DNA from: Polynucleobacter acidiphobus
GTDB lineage: Bacteria; Pseudomonadota; Gammaproteobacteria; Burkholderiales; Burkholderiaceae
Direction: 5' to 3'
DNA length: 64,000 nucleotides
Assembly (NCBI RefSeq): GCF_003065385.1
Contig: NZ_CP023277.1
Location: 1,328,829-1,392,828, forward strand
Shown: positions 29,673 to 37,657 of the stretch, piece after piece
Position numbering within the stretch: the first letter of the stretch is position 1
Layout: the number at the start of each line of letters is the position of its first letter
Notes under the pieces: generated by a model
Told to the model about the DNA's origin: nothing
Databases searched by the model: none
Seen by the model: the letters and a program-made list of their open reading frames with translations, nothing else
Made by a program: the position numbers and the translations under genes

Positions 29673-30518
29673 ATGAACCTCCCCCACTTACCACTAAGTG
29701 ATGCATGTTGCTTCTTGTTTGTTCCAGCAAATCAACCCGAGCGTTATGGCAAAGCATTCGCCAGTGGGGCACAAGGCGTCATTATTGATTTAGAGGATGC
29801 CGTTGGTCTAGATGACAAACCCAAGGCACGCGAACTACTCAAACAACATTGGTCATCGATTTCAGACCTTGATAAACAGCGGCTGGTGGTCCGCTGTAAT
29901 GCACCGGGCTCGCCGTTTTATGCAGCGGATTTGATATTACTCAAAGAGTTGCAAGTGCCATGCCTCATGATCCCCAAAACAGAGACGCGCGATCATATCA
30001 ATGGCGCTGCCGAAGAGCTCCCCAATACTGCATTCATTCCGATGATCGAGACCCCGCTTGGCCTGCATCATTTAAATGAAATCGCAAGTTCGCAACAGGT
30101 CTTGCGGCTTGCGCTGGGCAACTTTGATATGCAAGTTGAGCTTGGGATTAGCTGCGATGAGAATGAAACAGAATTGGATACCGCCAGATTCATGATGACC
30201 CTGGCGTCAAAATTAGCGCAGATAGCCCCACCCATCGATGGGGTTACCCCTGCAGTGGATGATGAAGTGAAAATTTTTGCACATGCACAAAAAGCCAAGC
30301 GCTTTGGCTTTGGTGCTAAGTTATGCATTCATCCAAAGCAAATACCCCTTGTGAAACAAGCGTTTACTCCCACCCCCCAGGAGATCGACTGGGCCCAACG
30401 GGTGATTGCCGCAGATCAGGCCTCTGGGGGGCAAGCCGCCAAAGTGGATGGGAAGATGATCGATCGGCCCGTTGTCATGCTGGCCCGCCGTATCCTTAGC
30501 TTGGCTGGTAATCCCTAG
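29673..30518 (+). CDS. CitE-like HpcH/HpaI aldolase (citramalyl-/malyl-CoA lyase-like)
   Basis: Mg-dependent C-C lyase of the citrate-lyase beta/malyl-CoA lyase family. CCFLFVPANQPERYGKAFASGAQGVIIDLEDAVGLDDKP at the N-terminus, substrate Arg in LVVRCNAPGSPFY, catalytic Glu in FIPMIETPLGLHH, and FGAKLCIHPKQI near 225. 281 residues is normal. Together with the two genes before it, it could split citramalyl-CoA into acetyl-CoA and pyruvate; this is inference. Confidence 0.88.
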   Translation: MNLPHLPLSDACCFLFVPANQPERYGKAFASGAQGVIIDLEDAVGLDDKPKARELLKQHWSSISDLDKQRLVVRCNAPGSPFYAADLILLKELQVPCLMIPKTETRDHINGAAEELPNTAFIPMIETPLGLHHLNEIASSQQVLRLALGNFDMQVELGISCDENETELDTARFMMTLASKLAQIAPPIDGVTPAVDDEVKIFAHAQKAKRFGFGAKLCIHPKQIPLVKQAFTPTPQEIDWAQRVIAADQASGGQAAKVDGKMIDRPVVMLARRILSLAGNP

Positions 30519-30579
30519 GTTTATCGCCACAAAACCATGGCAAAATGGCGTTTGCTTTATCCCTAACGGAGACTTTTGA

Positions 30580-31566
30580 ATGAACTTGAAAAAACCTTTG
30601 AATGCATTACTTGCTGCAGTGATGGGCGCCGGCCTGTTATTGACCGGCACTGCAAACGCACAAAAATACCCTGATAAGCCAATTAGCCTAGTGGTCCCAT
30701 TTGCAGCTGGTGGTCCAACCGATACGATTGCTCGCCTACTAGCAACCCAAATGAGTAAATCCTTGGGACAATCCGTGGTCGTTGAAAACGTTCCCGGAGC
30801 AGGTGGTACTGTTGCTTCTGCGAAAGTTGCCAAATCCAAACCCGATGGTTATACGATTTACATCCATCACATGGGCATGGCTACCGCTCAAGCTTTATAT
30901 GACAAGCTTCCCTATGATCCCCTCAAAGATTTTGAGTACATCGGTCAAGTGGCTGATGTGCCAATGGTACTTTTAGGTAGCAAAAACTTCCCACCTAATA
31001 ACTTCAAAGAACTTGAGGCATACATTCGTGCCAATAAAGACAAGGTAACAATGGCCAATGCAGGTCCAGGCGCCGTGTCCCAACTGTGCGGATTGATTTT
31101 TCAGAGCCGTTTAGGTGTGCGTGTGACAACCGTTCCTTACAAAGGTACTGGTCCAGCATTGACCGACTTAGTTGGCGGTCAGGTTAACATTCTGTGCGAC
31201 CAAACCACCCAAACCATTCCATTCATCAAAGACGGTAAGGTGAAGGTCTATGGCGTAACCACTCCCAAGCGTCTTTCTGCTCTCCCCAATGTTCCAACCT
31301 TGGATGAGCAAGGCATGAAAGGCTTTGATGTGAAGGTATGGCATGGTATTTATGCTCCGCTTGGCACACCAAAACCCGTTCTCGAGAAACTCAATGCTGC
31401 CCTCAAGAAAGCGTTGACCGATCCTGATCTGAAGGCTCGTTTGGATTCCTCGAACATTGATATCGTTCCCGTTGCTAAGCAAAATGGTGAGGCGCTCAAA
31501 TCTCACTTGGATGCCGAGATCAACCGTTGGGGTCCAATCATTCGTAAAGCCAACATTCCTGATTAA
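30580..31566 (+). CDS. Bug-family (TctC-like) substrate-binding protein
   Basis: Periplasmic tripartite-tricarboxylate-type receptor. Signal peptide ending ANA (about residue 26), then YPDKPISLVVPFAAGGPTDTIARLLA, the standard Bug N-terminus, VVENVPGAGGTVASAKVAKSKPDGYT, and a QTTQTIPFIKDGKVK region. 328 residues. No TctA/TctB permease is near, which is usual for the many orphan Bug genes of Burkholderiales. Its place after the hydratase/PrpD/lyase genes suggests it binds their carboxylate substrate. A terminator follows. Confidence 0.92.
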   Translation: MNLKKPLNALLAAVMGAGLLLTGTANAQKYPDKPISLVVPFAAGGPTDTIARLLATQMSKSLGQSVVVENVPGAGGTVASAKVAKSKPDGYTIYIHHMGMATAQALYDKLPYDPLKDFEYIGQVADVPMVLLGSKNFPPNNFKELEAYIRANKDKVTMANAGPGAVSQLCGLIFQSRLGVRVTTVPYKGTGPALTDLVGGQVNILCDQTTQTIPFIKDGKVKVYGVTTPKRLSALPNVPTLDEQGMKGFDVKVWHGIYAPLGTPKPVLEKLNAALKKALTDPDLKARLDSSNIDIVPVAKQNGEALKSHLDAEINRWGPIIRKANIPD

Positions 31567-31589
31567 TTCGTTGCGCTTTCAATGATTCC

Positions 31590-31614
31590 AAGGCCGGTGC
31601 AAACCGGCCTTTTT
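31590..31614 (+). terminator. Intrinsic terminator after the Bug gene
   Basis: Stem AGGCCGG/CCGGCCT with loop TGCAAA and a T run, 24 bases after the stop. No T run on the other strand, so it serves the plus strand. Confidence 0.92.
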
Positions 31615-31623
31615 ATTTGGGCA

Positions 31624-32301
31624 TTAGCCAAACATCCGACCGCGTTTGCGACGTGCCATCAAACTTGCATCAATGCCCCATCCATCTCCATCATCCGCTT
31701 GAGGTCTTCCCCAAATCATCCATCGAATACTCAGTCCAATTGCCCAGGCTGCAAGAAATGGATCCAAGAGGTAGTCCCATAAATTAATCGATTCATGCCA
31801 GTGAATGGACCAGGCAATCACGGCAATTGATAACATCAGGGCTTCCCAAGAGCGCTTGGCAAAGAAATAAATTACAGCGACTAGCAAAACAGTTCCCGCG
31901 AAAACGCTGGAGTGATAACCCCAAGCATAGGGATCAAAAAAGGTCAGCCCCAAAGCAAAGGGATAAAACAGGATAGCGACTACAGCAATGAGTATCGGAG
32001 TAATGCTCGCGATTCGAAACACACTCCATCCGCTCCATGTAAATACGATCAGCAATAGACTCAAAATACTCAAATCACCGGTCACGCCGCGAATGTAGGC
32101 GGCAAACGGTAAGTTCCAGGGGGCGCCGATTCCAGCAAATGGGGCTAATAAAACAAGTGATGCAATGATGACAAAGAACAATCCCGCAAGTAATCCGTGA
32201 GCCCTATTGAACATGGCGCGAACTAGATGCAAGCAAACAATACTTGTCACAAGACTGATCTCAATGAGCGGCAGTTGATGAATCAAGGTGGACAAGGTCA
32301 T
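31624..32301 (-). CDS. Polytopic membrane protein of unknown function
   Basis: 225 residues with about six predicted helices (for example TSIVCLHLVRAMF, GLLAGLFFVIIASLVLLAPF, LSILSLLLIVFTWSGW, ILIAVVAILFYPFALGLTFF) and a basic C-terminal tail (ARRKRGRMFG). I do not recognise a family. Its ATG overlaps the stop of the BNR-repeat gene (ATGA), and that gene overlaps the glycosyltransferase, so the three are very likely one operon for a cell-surface glycan or lipid modification. Confidence 0.65.
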   Translation of the reverse strand: MTLSTLIHQLPLIEISLVTSIVCLHLVRAMFNRAHGLLAGLFFVIIASLVLLAPFAGIGAPWNLPFAAYIRGVTGDLSILSLLLIVFTWSGWSVFRIASITPILIAVVAILFYPFALGLTFFDPYAWGYHSSVFAGTVLLVAVIYFFAKRSWEALMLSIAVIAWSIHWHESINLWDYLLDPFLAAWAIGLSIRWMIWGRPQADDGDGWGIDASLMARRKRGRMFG

Positions 32302-33566
32302 GGGGTCTGATCCGTTTCTGCTTTTACATGCTGAAGATACGACTGTAAATTACCAGCATCCCAAAGAATTGACTTGATTCGCTTGCGATTCCAGGTATAG
32401 ACCAGTAAGACTTGACCTTGTTGATTCAAACTCATGTACGGATAAGAAAACTCTTCCTTGGGATTGGTGGTTGAGGCCGTCTCATCCTCAAGTACGGAAA
32501 TCGTCTTCCAGGGCGAGTAATTATTCTTTGCTGGCTGGCTGCTATCGACTTGAGTCTGTCCAGGCCATGACGCTGCGAGGACTAAGCGATGACGTCCATG
32601 TTCCAAATCATTAAAGACCATTAAACGGGTTCGATCCGATAGCTCCACTCCAGTGATGGCTGCATTGGGATTGGGTAGACCTAAATCAGGCGCCAACTCC
32701 CAGCGTTCACCAGCGCTCGTGGTATAGCTCACTGGAATTTGCTTGGCGCCTGTGCCGCGGGCTTGACGAAAATAAGCACTAGCATGCTTGGCATCATCGA
32801 TGAAGACAATTGGCTGCAAAGTGCCGCGACCCGAGGTCATCCGTCGTTTATCGAGCATCTGACCAGTCGGATCCAGTCGCAATAACTCACCGTATTTACC
32901 GATCCACTCGTGATAGACCGGCATTCCCATGGTACCGTCCACAAATAAAAATCCGGAACCCTTTACTAAAGTGCTGAGGTTAAGTAAGGGTGTGGTGATA
33001 AGTCGTTTTGGTCCAGTCCAAGTCAATCCATCATCATCCGAATGCATCACGCTGATGGAGCTCCCGGCCCAACCGCCGATCGATACTGCCACCACATAAA
33101 GCTGTAATTGCCCATTGATATTGCGCATGGGCACAGGGTTACCAAGCTTAGCAATGTAACGTCCAAGGCTTGCTTGCGCACCCTCTCGATCCAGGACTAC
33201 ACTCGGCGGACCCCATTGCTTCATTGTTGAATCCCAGACCGCACTCTGAATCACCACATCGGCCGCACCCTCACGCGAACCAGCAAACCAAAACGCCCTC
33301 CAGTTTCCATCTTTTAACGGAATCACGCTCGCCGCATGGACTGACGGCCTTGTGGTATCAGGTAACCACTCCGACAATCCCTGCAATGTCGGTGGATTAA
33401 CGATGGGCTTCGTTTTAGACGAAGTTGGAATACTTGAGAGGGTTGGTTCGGTAGTGGATTGCTCAACTGGAACCTGAAAATCAGCCCAAGCCGGGTGATC
33501 GTCCAACTGAAAATACGCCATTGCGATCGCAACCACTAAGAATACAAATGCCAATACTCGCATCAT
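32298..33566 (-). CDS. Sialidase-fold (BNR/Asp-box) exported protein
   Basis: N-terminal membrane anchor or signal (VLAFVFLVVAIAMAYF), then a beta-propeller with Asp boxes: SDDDGLTW (about residue 185) and a degenerate TSAGERW (about 290). The region SVHAASVIPLKDGNWRAFWFAGSREGAADV resembles non-viral sialidase domains of bacterial exo-alpha-sialidase-like proteins. True sialidase activity needs an Arg triad that I cannot verify. ATG at 33566 gives an ATGA overlap with the glycosyltransferase before it. Confidence 0.75.
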   Translation of the reverse strand: MMRVLAFVFLVVAIAMAYFQLDDHPAWADFQVPVEQSTTEPTLSSIPTSSKTKPIVNPPTLQGLSEWLPDTTRPSVHAASVIPLKDGNWRAFWFAGSREGAADVVIQSAVWDSTMKQWGPPSVVLDREGAQASLGRYIAKLGNPVPMRNINGQLQLYVVAVSIGGWAGSSISVMHSDDDGLTWTGPKRLITTPLLNLSTLVKGSGFLFVDGTMGMPVYHEWIGKYGELLRLDPTGQMLDKRRMTSGRGTLQPIVFIDDAKHASAYFRQARGTGAKQIPVSYTTSAGERWELAPDLGLPNPNAAITGVELSDRTRLMVFNDLEHGRHRLVLAASWPGQTQVDSSQPAKNNYSPWKTISVLEDETASTTNPKEEFSYPYMSLNQQGQVLLVYTWNRKRIKSILWDAGNLQSYLQHVKAETDQTP

Positions 33567-35260
33567 CGGCATGCATCTTTCTCTGCGGCGCTATCTTTAC
33601 CGATATTGAATGGGGCAAATACGATGTACTCTTTCACAAAGAGATTGTCGCTCACTTGACCCAATAGCATCGCCTTAATCTCATCAGACGAGTGTCGAGC
33701 GCGCATCTCAAGGCGCTCACCGATCACCTCGCAATCGGGACAAGGAACAAACTTGGCATTCACCGGGGCCTGAACTGCAAAATAGGCATAGCGATTAGCT
33801 AACTGGGTGAGATTTTTAGCCTCACTTGCGGGATAGCCCTTGATTTCAGCGCCTGGAATCAAAAAGCGGTACTCCTCATCCTTGGCCCGAAAGTCGCAAG
33901 GGAACCATACCGTTTTACCTTGGAGTGCGGCAATGGTTTTGGTATCGAACCGCCCTGCCGCGCCATCGAGTGGCATGATACTGCTACTTAAACTCAGCAT
34001 GGTCAGAAAACAAGCCAGTAATGTCGCTGTCTTGGTAAAGCGGGTCTGAACTAGCCCAGCTAGAACGATGCCGATTGCACCAATCAGTAAGAACCAATGC
34101 CATATGGGATAGGACCAAAGATGGATGTTCCAGGAGAGCCATGCCAAAGCCACCAAGACAATGCCCTGTAATAGCAAGCCAATCCATAAGGTCCAGCGAT
34201 TGAGTTGTTGCCAATGCATGGCTAGTAAGATCGCAATCGCTGGCATGATCGGTAGTAGATATCGACCCGAACGCTGACTTGGAAGAGAAAAGATGATGAA
34301 GAACACCGCGATCCAAATCCATAGCAACTTCTCTTCAGTGCTCATTGTCTTGCGATTACGGATTGCCAGATAAAAGAGGTTGAATACCGCGAATGTTAAA
34401 AATCCAGCATTGGCTACTCCGGTCACAAAGAGCATGCCCACGCCATCTCCGCCCCAGACGAAGTCCTTCAGATAACTCGTATTTCTGGCTGCAAACTTAC
34501 CTGCATTCTCACCAATCACGAATTCATTCCAGATCGCTCGTGGGTCCGGATCAAGCACAAACCATAGGGCAAATAAGCCTAATGCAATCAGGCCAATCGA
34601 GATCACCTTAGGGAGATCACGCCGGATACATTCCATCACCCGACGATCACGCCATTGCCAGTACCACAGGGTTAATACGAGGCAGGCAGGAACGATGTAG
34701 GCCGCCGACTTATAGAGTAATGCGCAACCAAAGGCAAACCCCGCCATTAGAGGAAATACAAATTTAGAGTCAGTGAGTCGTTTGCCAACAATCAGCAACA
34801 GAAAAAATGGGAGGGAGAGCCAAAAGATCTCCGGGGGCTCGGCTAAGTATGGGCGCCCATAGCGATAGGTATTAAAAAAGGCAAGCCAAATAATCCCGGC
34901 CAACATCCCAGTTAATCCATTTTTACTAATCGCTATTGCGCAGAGCCCAATTAGGATGGCAGTAAGTGCGGTGTAGACCAAACTTGGCCAGCGCAGACTA
35001 AAAAGTGACCATGCATTACCATGATCGGTTGATAACATCCCCTGCCAGAATAACAATGGCGGCTTAGTATTTTTAATACCGACCATGTCAGACTGCAGCG
35101 GTAACCATGCATCGGCTGCATTGGTCATGCGAACAATATGGGTATAAGGATATTCATCGCCATTCTTGGGGGCAAAGCGACTATCGACCCCATAAAGATA
35201 AGTAATGCAAGCTAGAACGAGCCCAAACAGAATGGATGGAATTGAAATGGGCGCTTGCAT
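33563..35260 (-). CDS. ArnT-like/PMT family glycosyltransferase
   Basis: GT83/GT39-type integral membrane glycosyltransferase that uses a polyprenyl-phosphate sugar donor. Acidic motif in the first periplasmic loop (DSRFAPKNGDEYPYTHI, about residues 26-42), then KNTKPPLLFWQG, many helices (about 11-12), YGRPYLAEPPEIFWLSLPFF, SQRSGRYLLPIMPAIAILLA, and a C-terminal periplasmic domain with two Cys pairs. 565 residues. The acceptor could be lipid A or another envelope molecule. First of three overlapping genes. Confidence 0.85.
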   Translation of the reverse strand: MQAPISIPSILFGLVLACITYLYGVDSRFAPKNGDEYPYTHIVRMTNAADAWLPLQSDMVGIKNTKPPLLFWQGMLSTDHGNAWSLFSLRWPSLVYTALTAILIGLCAIAISKNGLTGMLAGIIWLAFFNTYRYGRPYLAEPPEIFWLSLPFFLLLIVGKRLTDSKFVFPLMAGFAFGCALLYKSAAYIVPACLVLTLWYWQWRDRRVMECIRRDLPKVISIGLIALGLFALWFVLDPDPRAIWNEFVIGENAGKFAARNTSYLKDFVWGGDGVGMLFVTGVANAGFLTFAVFNLFYLAIRNRKTMSTEEKLLWIWIAVFFIIFSLPSQRSGRYLLPIMPAIAILLAMHWQQLNRWTLWIGLLLQGIVLVALAWLSWNIHLWSYPIWHWFLLIGAIGIVLAGLVQTRFTKTATLLACFLTMLSLSSSIMPLDGAAGRFDTKTIAALQGKTVWFPCDFRAKDEEYRFLIPGAEIKGYPASEAKNLTQLANRYAYFAVQAPVNAKFVPCPDCEVIGERLEMRARHSSDEIKAMLLGQVSDNLFVKEYIVFAPFNIGKDSAAEKDACR

Positions 35261-35481
35261 AGCCGATAGTTTATTAGCCTACCGTTTGGTACTACTTAGT
35301 TCCAGAATGTATTTGCATAAAACCTAGGGAAAACCTTAATCCCAGAGCATGTTCTGGGTTATATCATTATGACTATTAAGTATTAGATATATGAGACATT
35401 TCCCAAAACATTGCCTATCAATCATTTAATATCACTAAAGCTTTTTTGTTGTTCGCATTAAAACCAATGGAGATTATCAAA
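35261..35481. other. Intergenic region between glycosyltransferase and fccA, with inverted repeat
   Basis: 221 AT-rich bases shared by two divergent genes. It contains the inverted repeat CCCAGA-GCATGT-TCTGGG at 35341-35358 with no T run after it, a possible operator. It also probably holds the promoters of fccA and the minus-strand operon; exact boxes were not assigned. Confidence 0.45.
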
Positions 35482-35820
35482 ATGCACTTTCCATCTGCAC
35501 ATAAGCTCAAAGTCATGGGGCTTAGCATCGGTACCGTAGGTCTACTATCCTTTAGTAGCTTGGCGGTGAGCCAAACCAGTCCGGCTAATATCAATCAGCT
35601 CTCTTTGGCTGCTACATGCGCCAATTGCCACGGCACTAATGGAGTTGGTGTTCCAAATGCGGGCATGCCACAAATTAATCATTTAACGCCCGATGCGATG
35701 TTTACTCAACTGAAGGCCTTTAAGAGCGGCGCCAGAACTGGCACCATCATGCATCAGTTAGCCAAAGGCTATACCGATGAGCAACTCCAAACCATTTCCA
35801 ACGTGCTTGGCAAAAAATAA
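35482..35820 (+). CDS. fccA: Monoheme cytochrome c, flavocytochrome c sulfide dehydrogenase small subunit
   Basis: Exported cytochrome c of about 112 residues with a signal peptide and one heme motif CANCH (ATCANCHGTNGVG) and a distal Met probably in AGMPQIN. Sequence ends TDEQLQTISNVLGKK. It lies 13 bases before the flavoprotein subunit, so it is read as the electron-accepting subunit of flavocytochrome c; single-heme forms exist alongside the di-heme form. The ATG at 35482 with GGAG ten bases upstream is preferred over two upstream in-frame starts. Confidence 0.85.
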   Translation: MHFPSAHKLKVMGLSIGTVGLLSFSSLAVSQTSPANINQLSLAATCANCHGTNGVGVPNAGMPQINHLTPDAMFTQLKAFKSGARTGTIMHQLAKGYTDEQLQTISNVLGKK

Positions 35821-35833
35821 TTGAGGATAAAAA

Positions 35834-37111
35834 ATGGATCGTCGTCACTTTCTAGGTGTTAGTTCAGCTGCTTCTCTCGGTGTATTAGCCGGTTGTGCAA
35901 GCAGTCCTCCTGTCAATATCAGCAAAGCCAATGTAGTCGTGGTTGGGGGTGGCTATGGTGGAGCAACAGCCGCTAAGTATGTGCGGATGTTCTCAAACAA
36001 TACCGCCCAAGTTACCTTAATTGAACCTAATCCAGAATTTATTTCTTGCCCGATGTCTAACTTAGTGGTCGGTGGCTACACCACCATCGCTAACATCTCA
36101 ACACCCTATGACAACTTGACCAAGCGTCACGGCATTAAGGTTGTGAAGGATATGGTGGCCTCCATTGATCCGAAGCAAAAGACGATTCGCCTTGCCTCCG
36201 GCGGCTCAATGAAGTATGACAAGCTTATCCTGTCACCTGGTATTGGTCTGATGATGGATACCATCAAAGGCTTAGATAAGGCTAACCAAGAAGGGGTTAC
36301 GGTCCAAGCATGGAAAGCGGGTGCTGAAACCGTCTTGCTTCGCAAGCAACTCGAGTCCATGAAAGATGGTGGCGTCTACGCAATTTCCATCCCAATGGCA
36401 CCCTATCGCTGCCCTCCTGGACCTTATGAGCGGGCCTGCCAAGTCGCTAGTTACTTTAAGCAATTTAAGCCCAAGTCCAAGGTATTAATCTTGGATGCCA
36501 ATGATGATGTGACCTCCAAAGGTGGTCTATTTAAGAAAGCCTGGGCATCGATGTACCCCGGCATGATTGAATACCGTCCCAAGCATAATGTGGTTGCAAT
36601 TGATGCCAAGACCAAAACACTGAAGTTTGATGTCCAAGATGATGTGAAGGCTGATGTTCTAAACGTTCTGCCCCTCATGCGTGCTGGTGATATAGCGGTG
36701 AAGACCGGTATTGCCAACGCGAATGCCCGTTGGGTCAATGTGAACTACATCAACTTTGAATCTACTGCTGCCAAAGACATTCATGTTCTTGGTGACTCGA
36801 TTCAGATTGCACCACTAATGCCTAAATCAGGTCATATGGCGAACTCGCATGCGAAGGTTGCTGCAGCAGCTGTGGTTGCCGAGCTCGGTGGCTTTGAGAT
36901 CAATCAAGCTCCTGTCCTTACCAATACTTGCTACAGCTTTGTTAGTTCCGATGAAGTGGTTCACGTTGCCAGTGTGCATCAGTACGATGCTAAGGATAAG
37001 ACCTTCAAGACTGTTCCTGGTTCTGGTGGTCTATCGTCCGAACCCACCAAACTTGAGGGTGTTTATGCCTGGGGTTGGGCTCGTAATATTTGGGCGGATA
37101 GCTTGGGTTAA
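35834..37111 (+). CDS. fccB: Flavocytochrome c sulfide dehydrogenase flavoprotein subunit
   Basis: Periplasmic FAD enzyme that oxidises sulfide to sulfur/polysulfide and passes electrons to cytochrome c. Twin-arginine signal (DRRHFLG) with a lipobox-like LAGC. FAD-binding VVVVGGGYGGATAAKYV (about residues 34-50). The two Cys of the redox disulfide are in FISCPMSNLV and LTNTCYSFVSS. 425 residues. It forms an operon with fccA and converges on tspO-bchP across a shared terminator. Electrons could feed the photosynthetic chain. Confidence 0.92.
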   Translation: MDRRHFLGVSSAASLGVLAGCASSPPVNISKANVVVVGGGYGGATAAKYVRMFSNNTAQVTLIEPNPEFISCPMSNLVVGGYTTIANISTPYDNLTKRHGIKVVKDMVASIDPKQKTIRLASGGSMKYDKLILSPGIGLMMDTIKGLDKANQEGVTVQAWKAGAETVLLRKQLESMKDGGVYAISIPMAPYRCPPGPYERACQVASYFKQFKPKSKVLILDANDDVTSKGGLFKKAWASMYPGMIEYRPKHNVVAIDAKTKTLKFDVQDDVKADVLNVLPLMRAGDIAVKTGIANANARWVNVNYINFESTAAKDIHVLGDSIQIAPLMPKSGHMANSHAKVAAAAVVAELGGFEINQAPVLTNTCYSFVSSDEVVHVASVHQYDAKDKTFKTVPGSGGLSSEPTKLEGVYAWGWARNIWADSLG

Positions 37112-37130
37112 TAAGGGCCCTGCCCTGAGA

Positions 37131-37158
37131 AAAGCCAAGCAGAGCGCTTGGCTTTTTT
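37131..37158. terminator. Bidirectional terminator between fccB and tspO
   Basis: Stem AAAGCCAAGC/GCTTGGCTTT with loop AGAGC and T run on the plus strand; the opposite strand has TTTT after the stem. Placed between converging genes 20 bases after fccB and 2 bases after the tspO stop, it can end both fccAB and the long bch-puh transcript. Confidence 0.9.
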
Positions 37159-37159
37159 A

Positions 37160-37657
37160 TTAGCCCCGACCGAATGGACCGTTCAATTGAATCGTGGTCC
37201 AGTTAAGAAGCATTGCGACCGAGACCCATGCCAAGTATGGCAACACTAAGAGACTTGATATGGGTGAGTATGAGCGGGTAGCGAGCACAATCGCCAATAC
37301 AGAAAGCCATAGCCCAACCGCTTCAATCAAAGCCCAATCTGGTCGTTGCATCCGAAAATAAAGCACGCTCCAAATGAAATTAAATAAGCCATTCACAATG
37401 AAGAGAATGACCAGCATCCGGATGGTTTCTTGATTAGGGGCGCGATGGTACGCCATCACAAAAGCGATGCCCGCAAGAATAAAGATGGTCGACCACATGG
37501 GACCAAATACCCAATCGGGTGGTTTCCAAGCAGGCTGCTGCAAACTTTTATACCACTCACCGATATCGGTAGCCCATGCCCCAGCCAATGCGAGCACTAA
37601 ACCCCAAACAACAGCAAAAATGATCGGCTTATAGTGTGTAAACCACTCCGCACTCAT
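37160..37657 (-). CDS. tspO: TspO/MBR family tryptophan-rich sensory protein
   Basis: Outer-envelope five-helix protein that binds porphyrins and, in Rhodobacter, damps photosynthesis gene expression under oxygen. Typical motifs: LQQPAWKPPDWVFGPMWSTIFILAG (about 39-63), NGLFNFIWSVLYFRMQRPDWALIE, and LLVLPYLAWVSVAMLLNW. 165 residues, normal. Its ATG overlaps the bchP stop, so it is the last gene of the PGC operon. Confidence 0.95.
   Translation of the reverse strand: MSAEWFTHYKPIIFAVVWGLVLALAGAWATDIGEWYKSLQQPAWKPPDWVFGPMWSTIFILAGIAFVMAYHRAPNQETIRMLVILFIVNGLFNFIWSVLYFRMQRPDWALIEAVGLWLSVLAIVLATRSYSPISSLLVLPYLAWVSVAMLLNWTTIQLNGPFGRG

Noticed and set aside
30321..30839. 172-codon open frame antisense across the citE-like/Bug gene junction
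   Set aside because: Spans the ends of two well supported plus-strand genes and their promoter; no recognisable domain.
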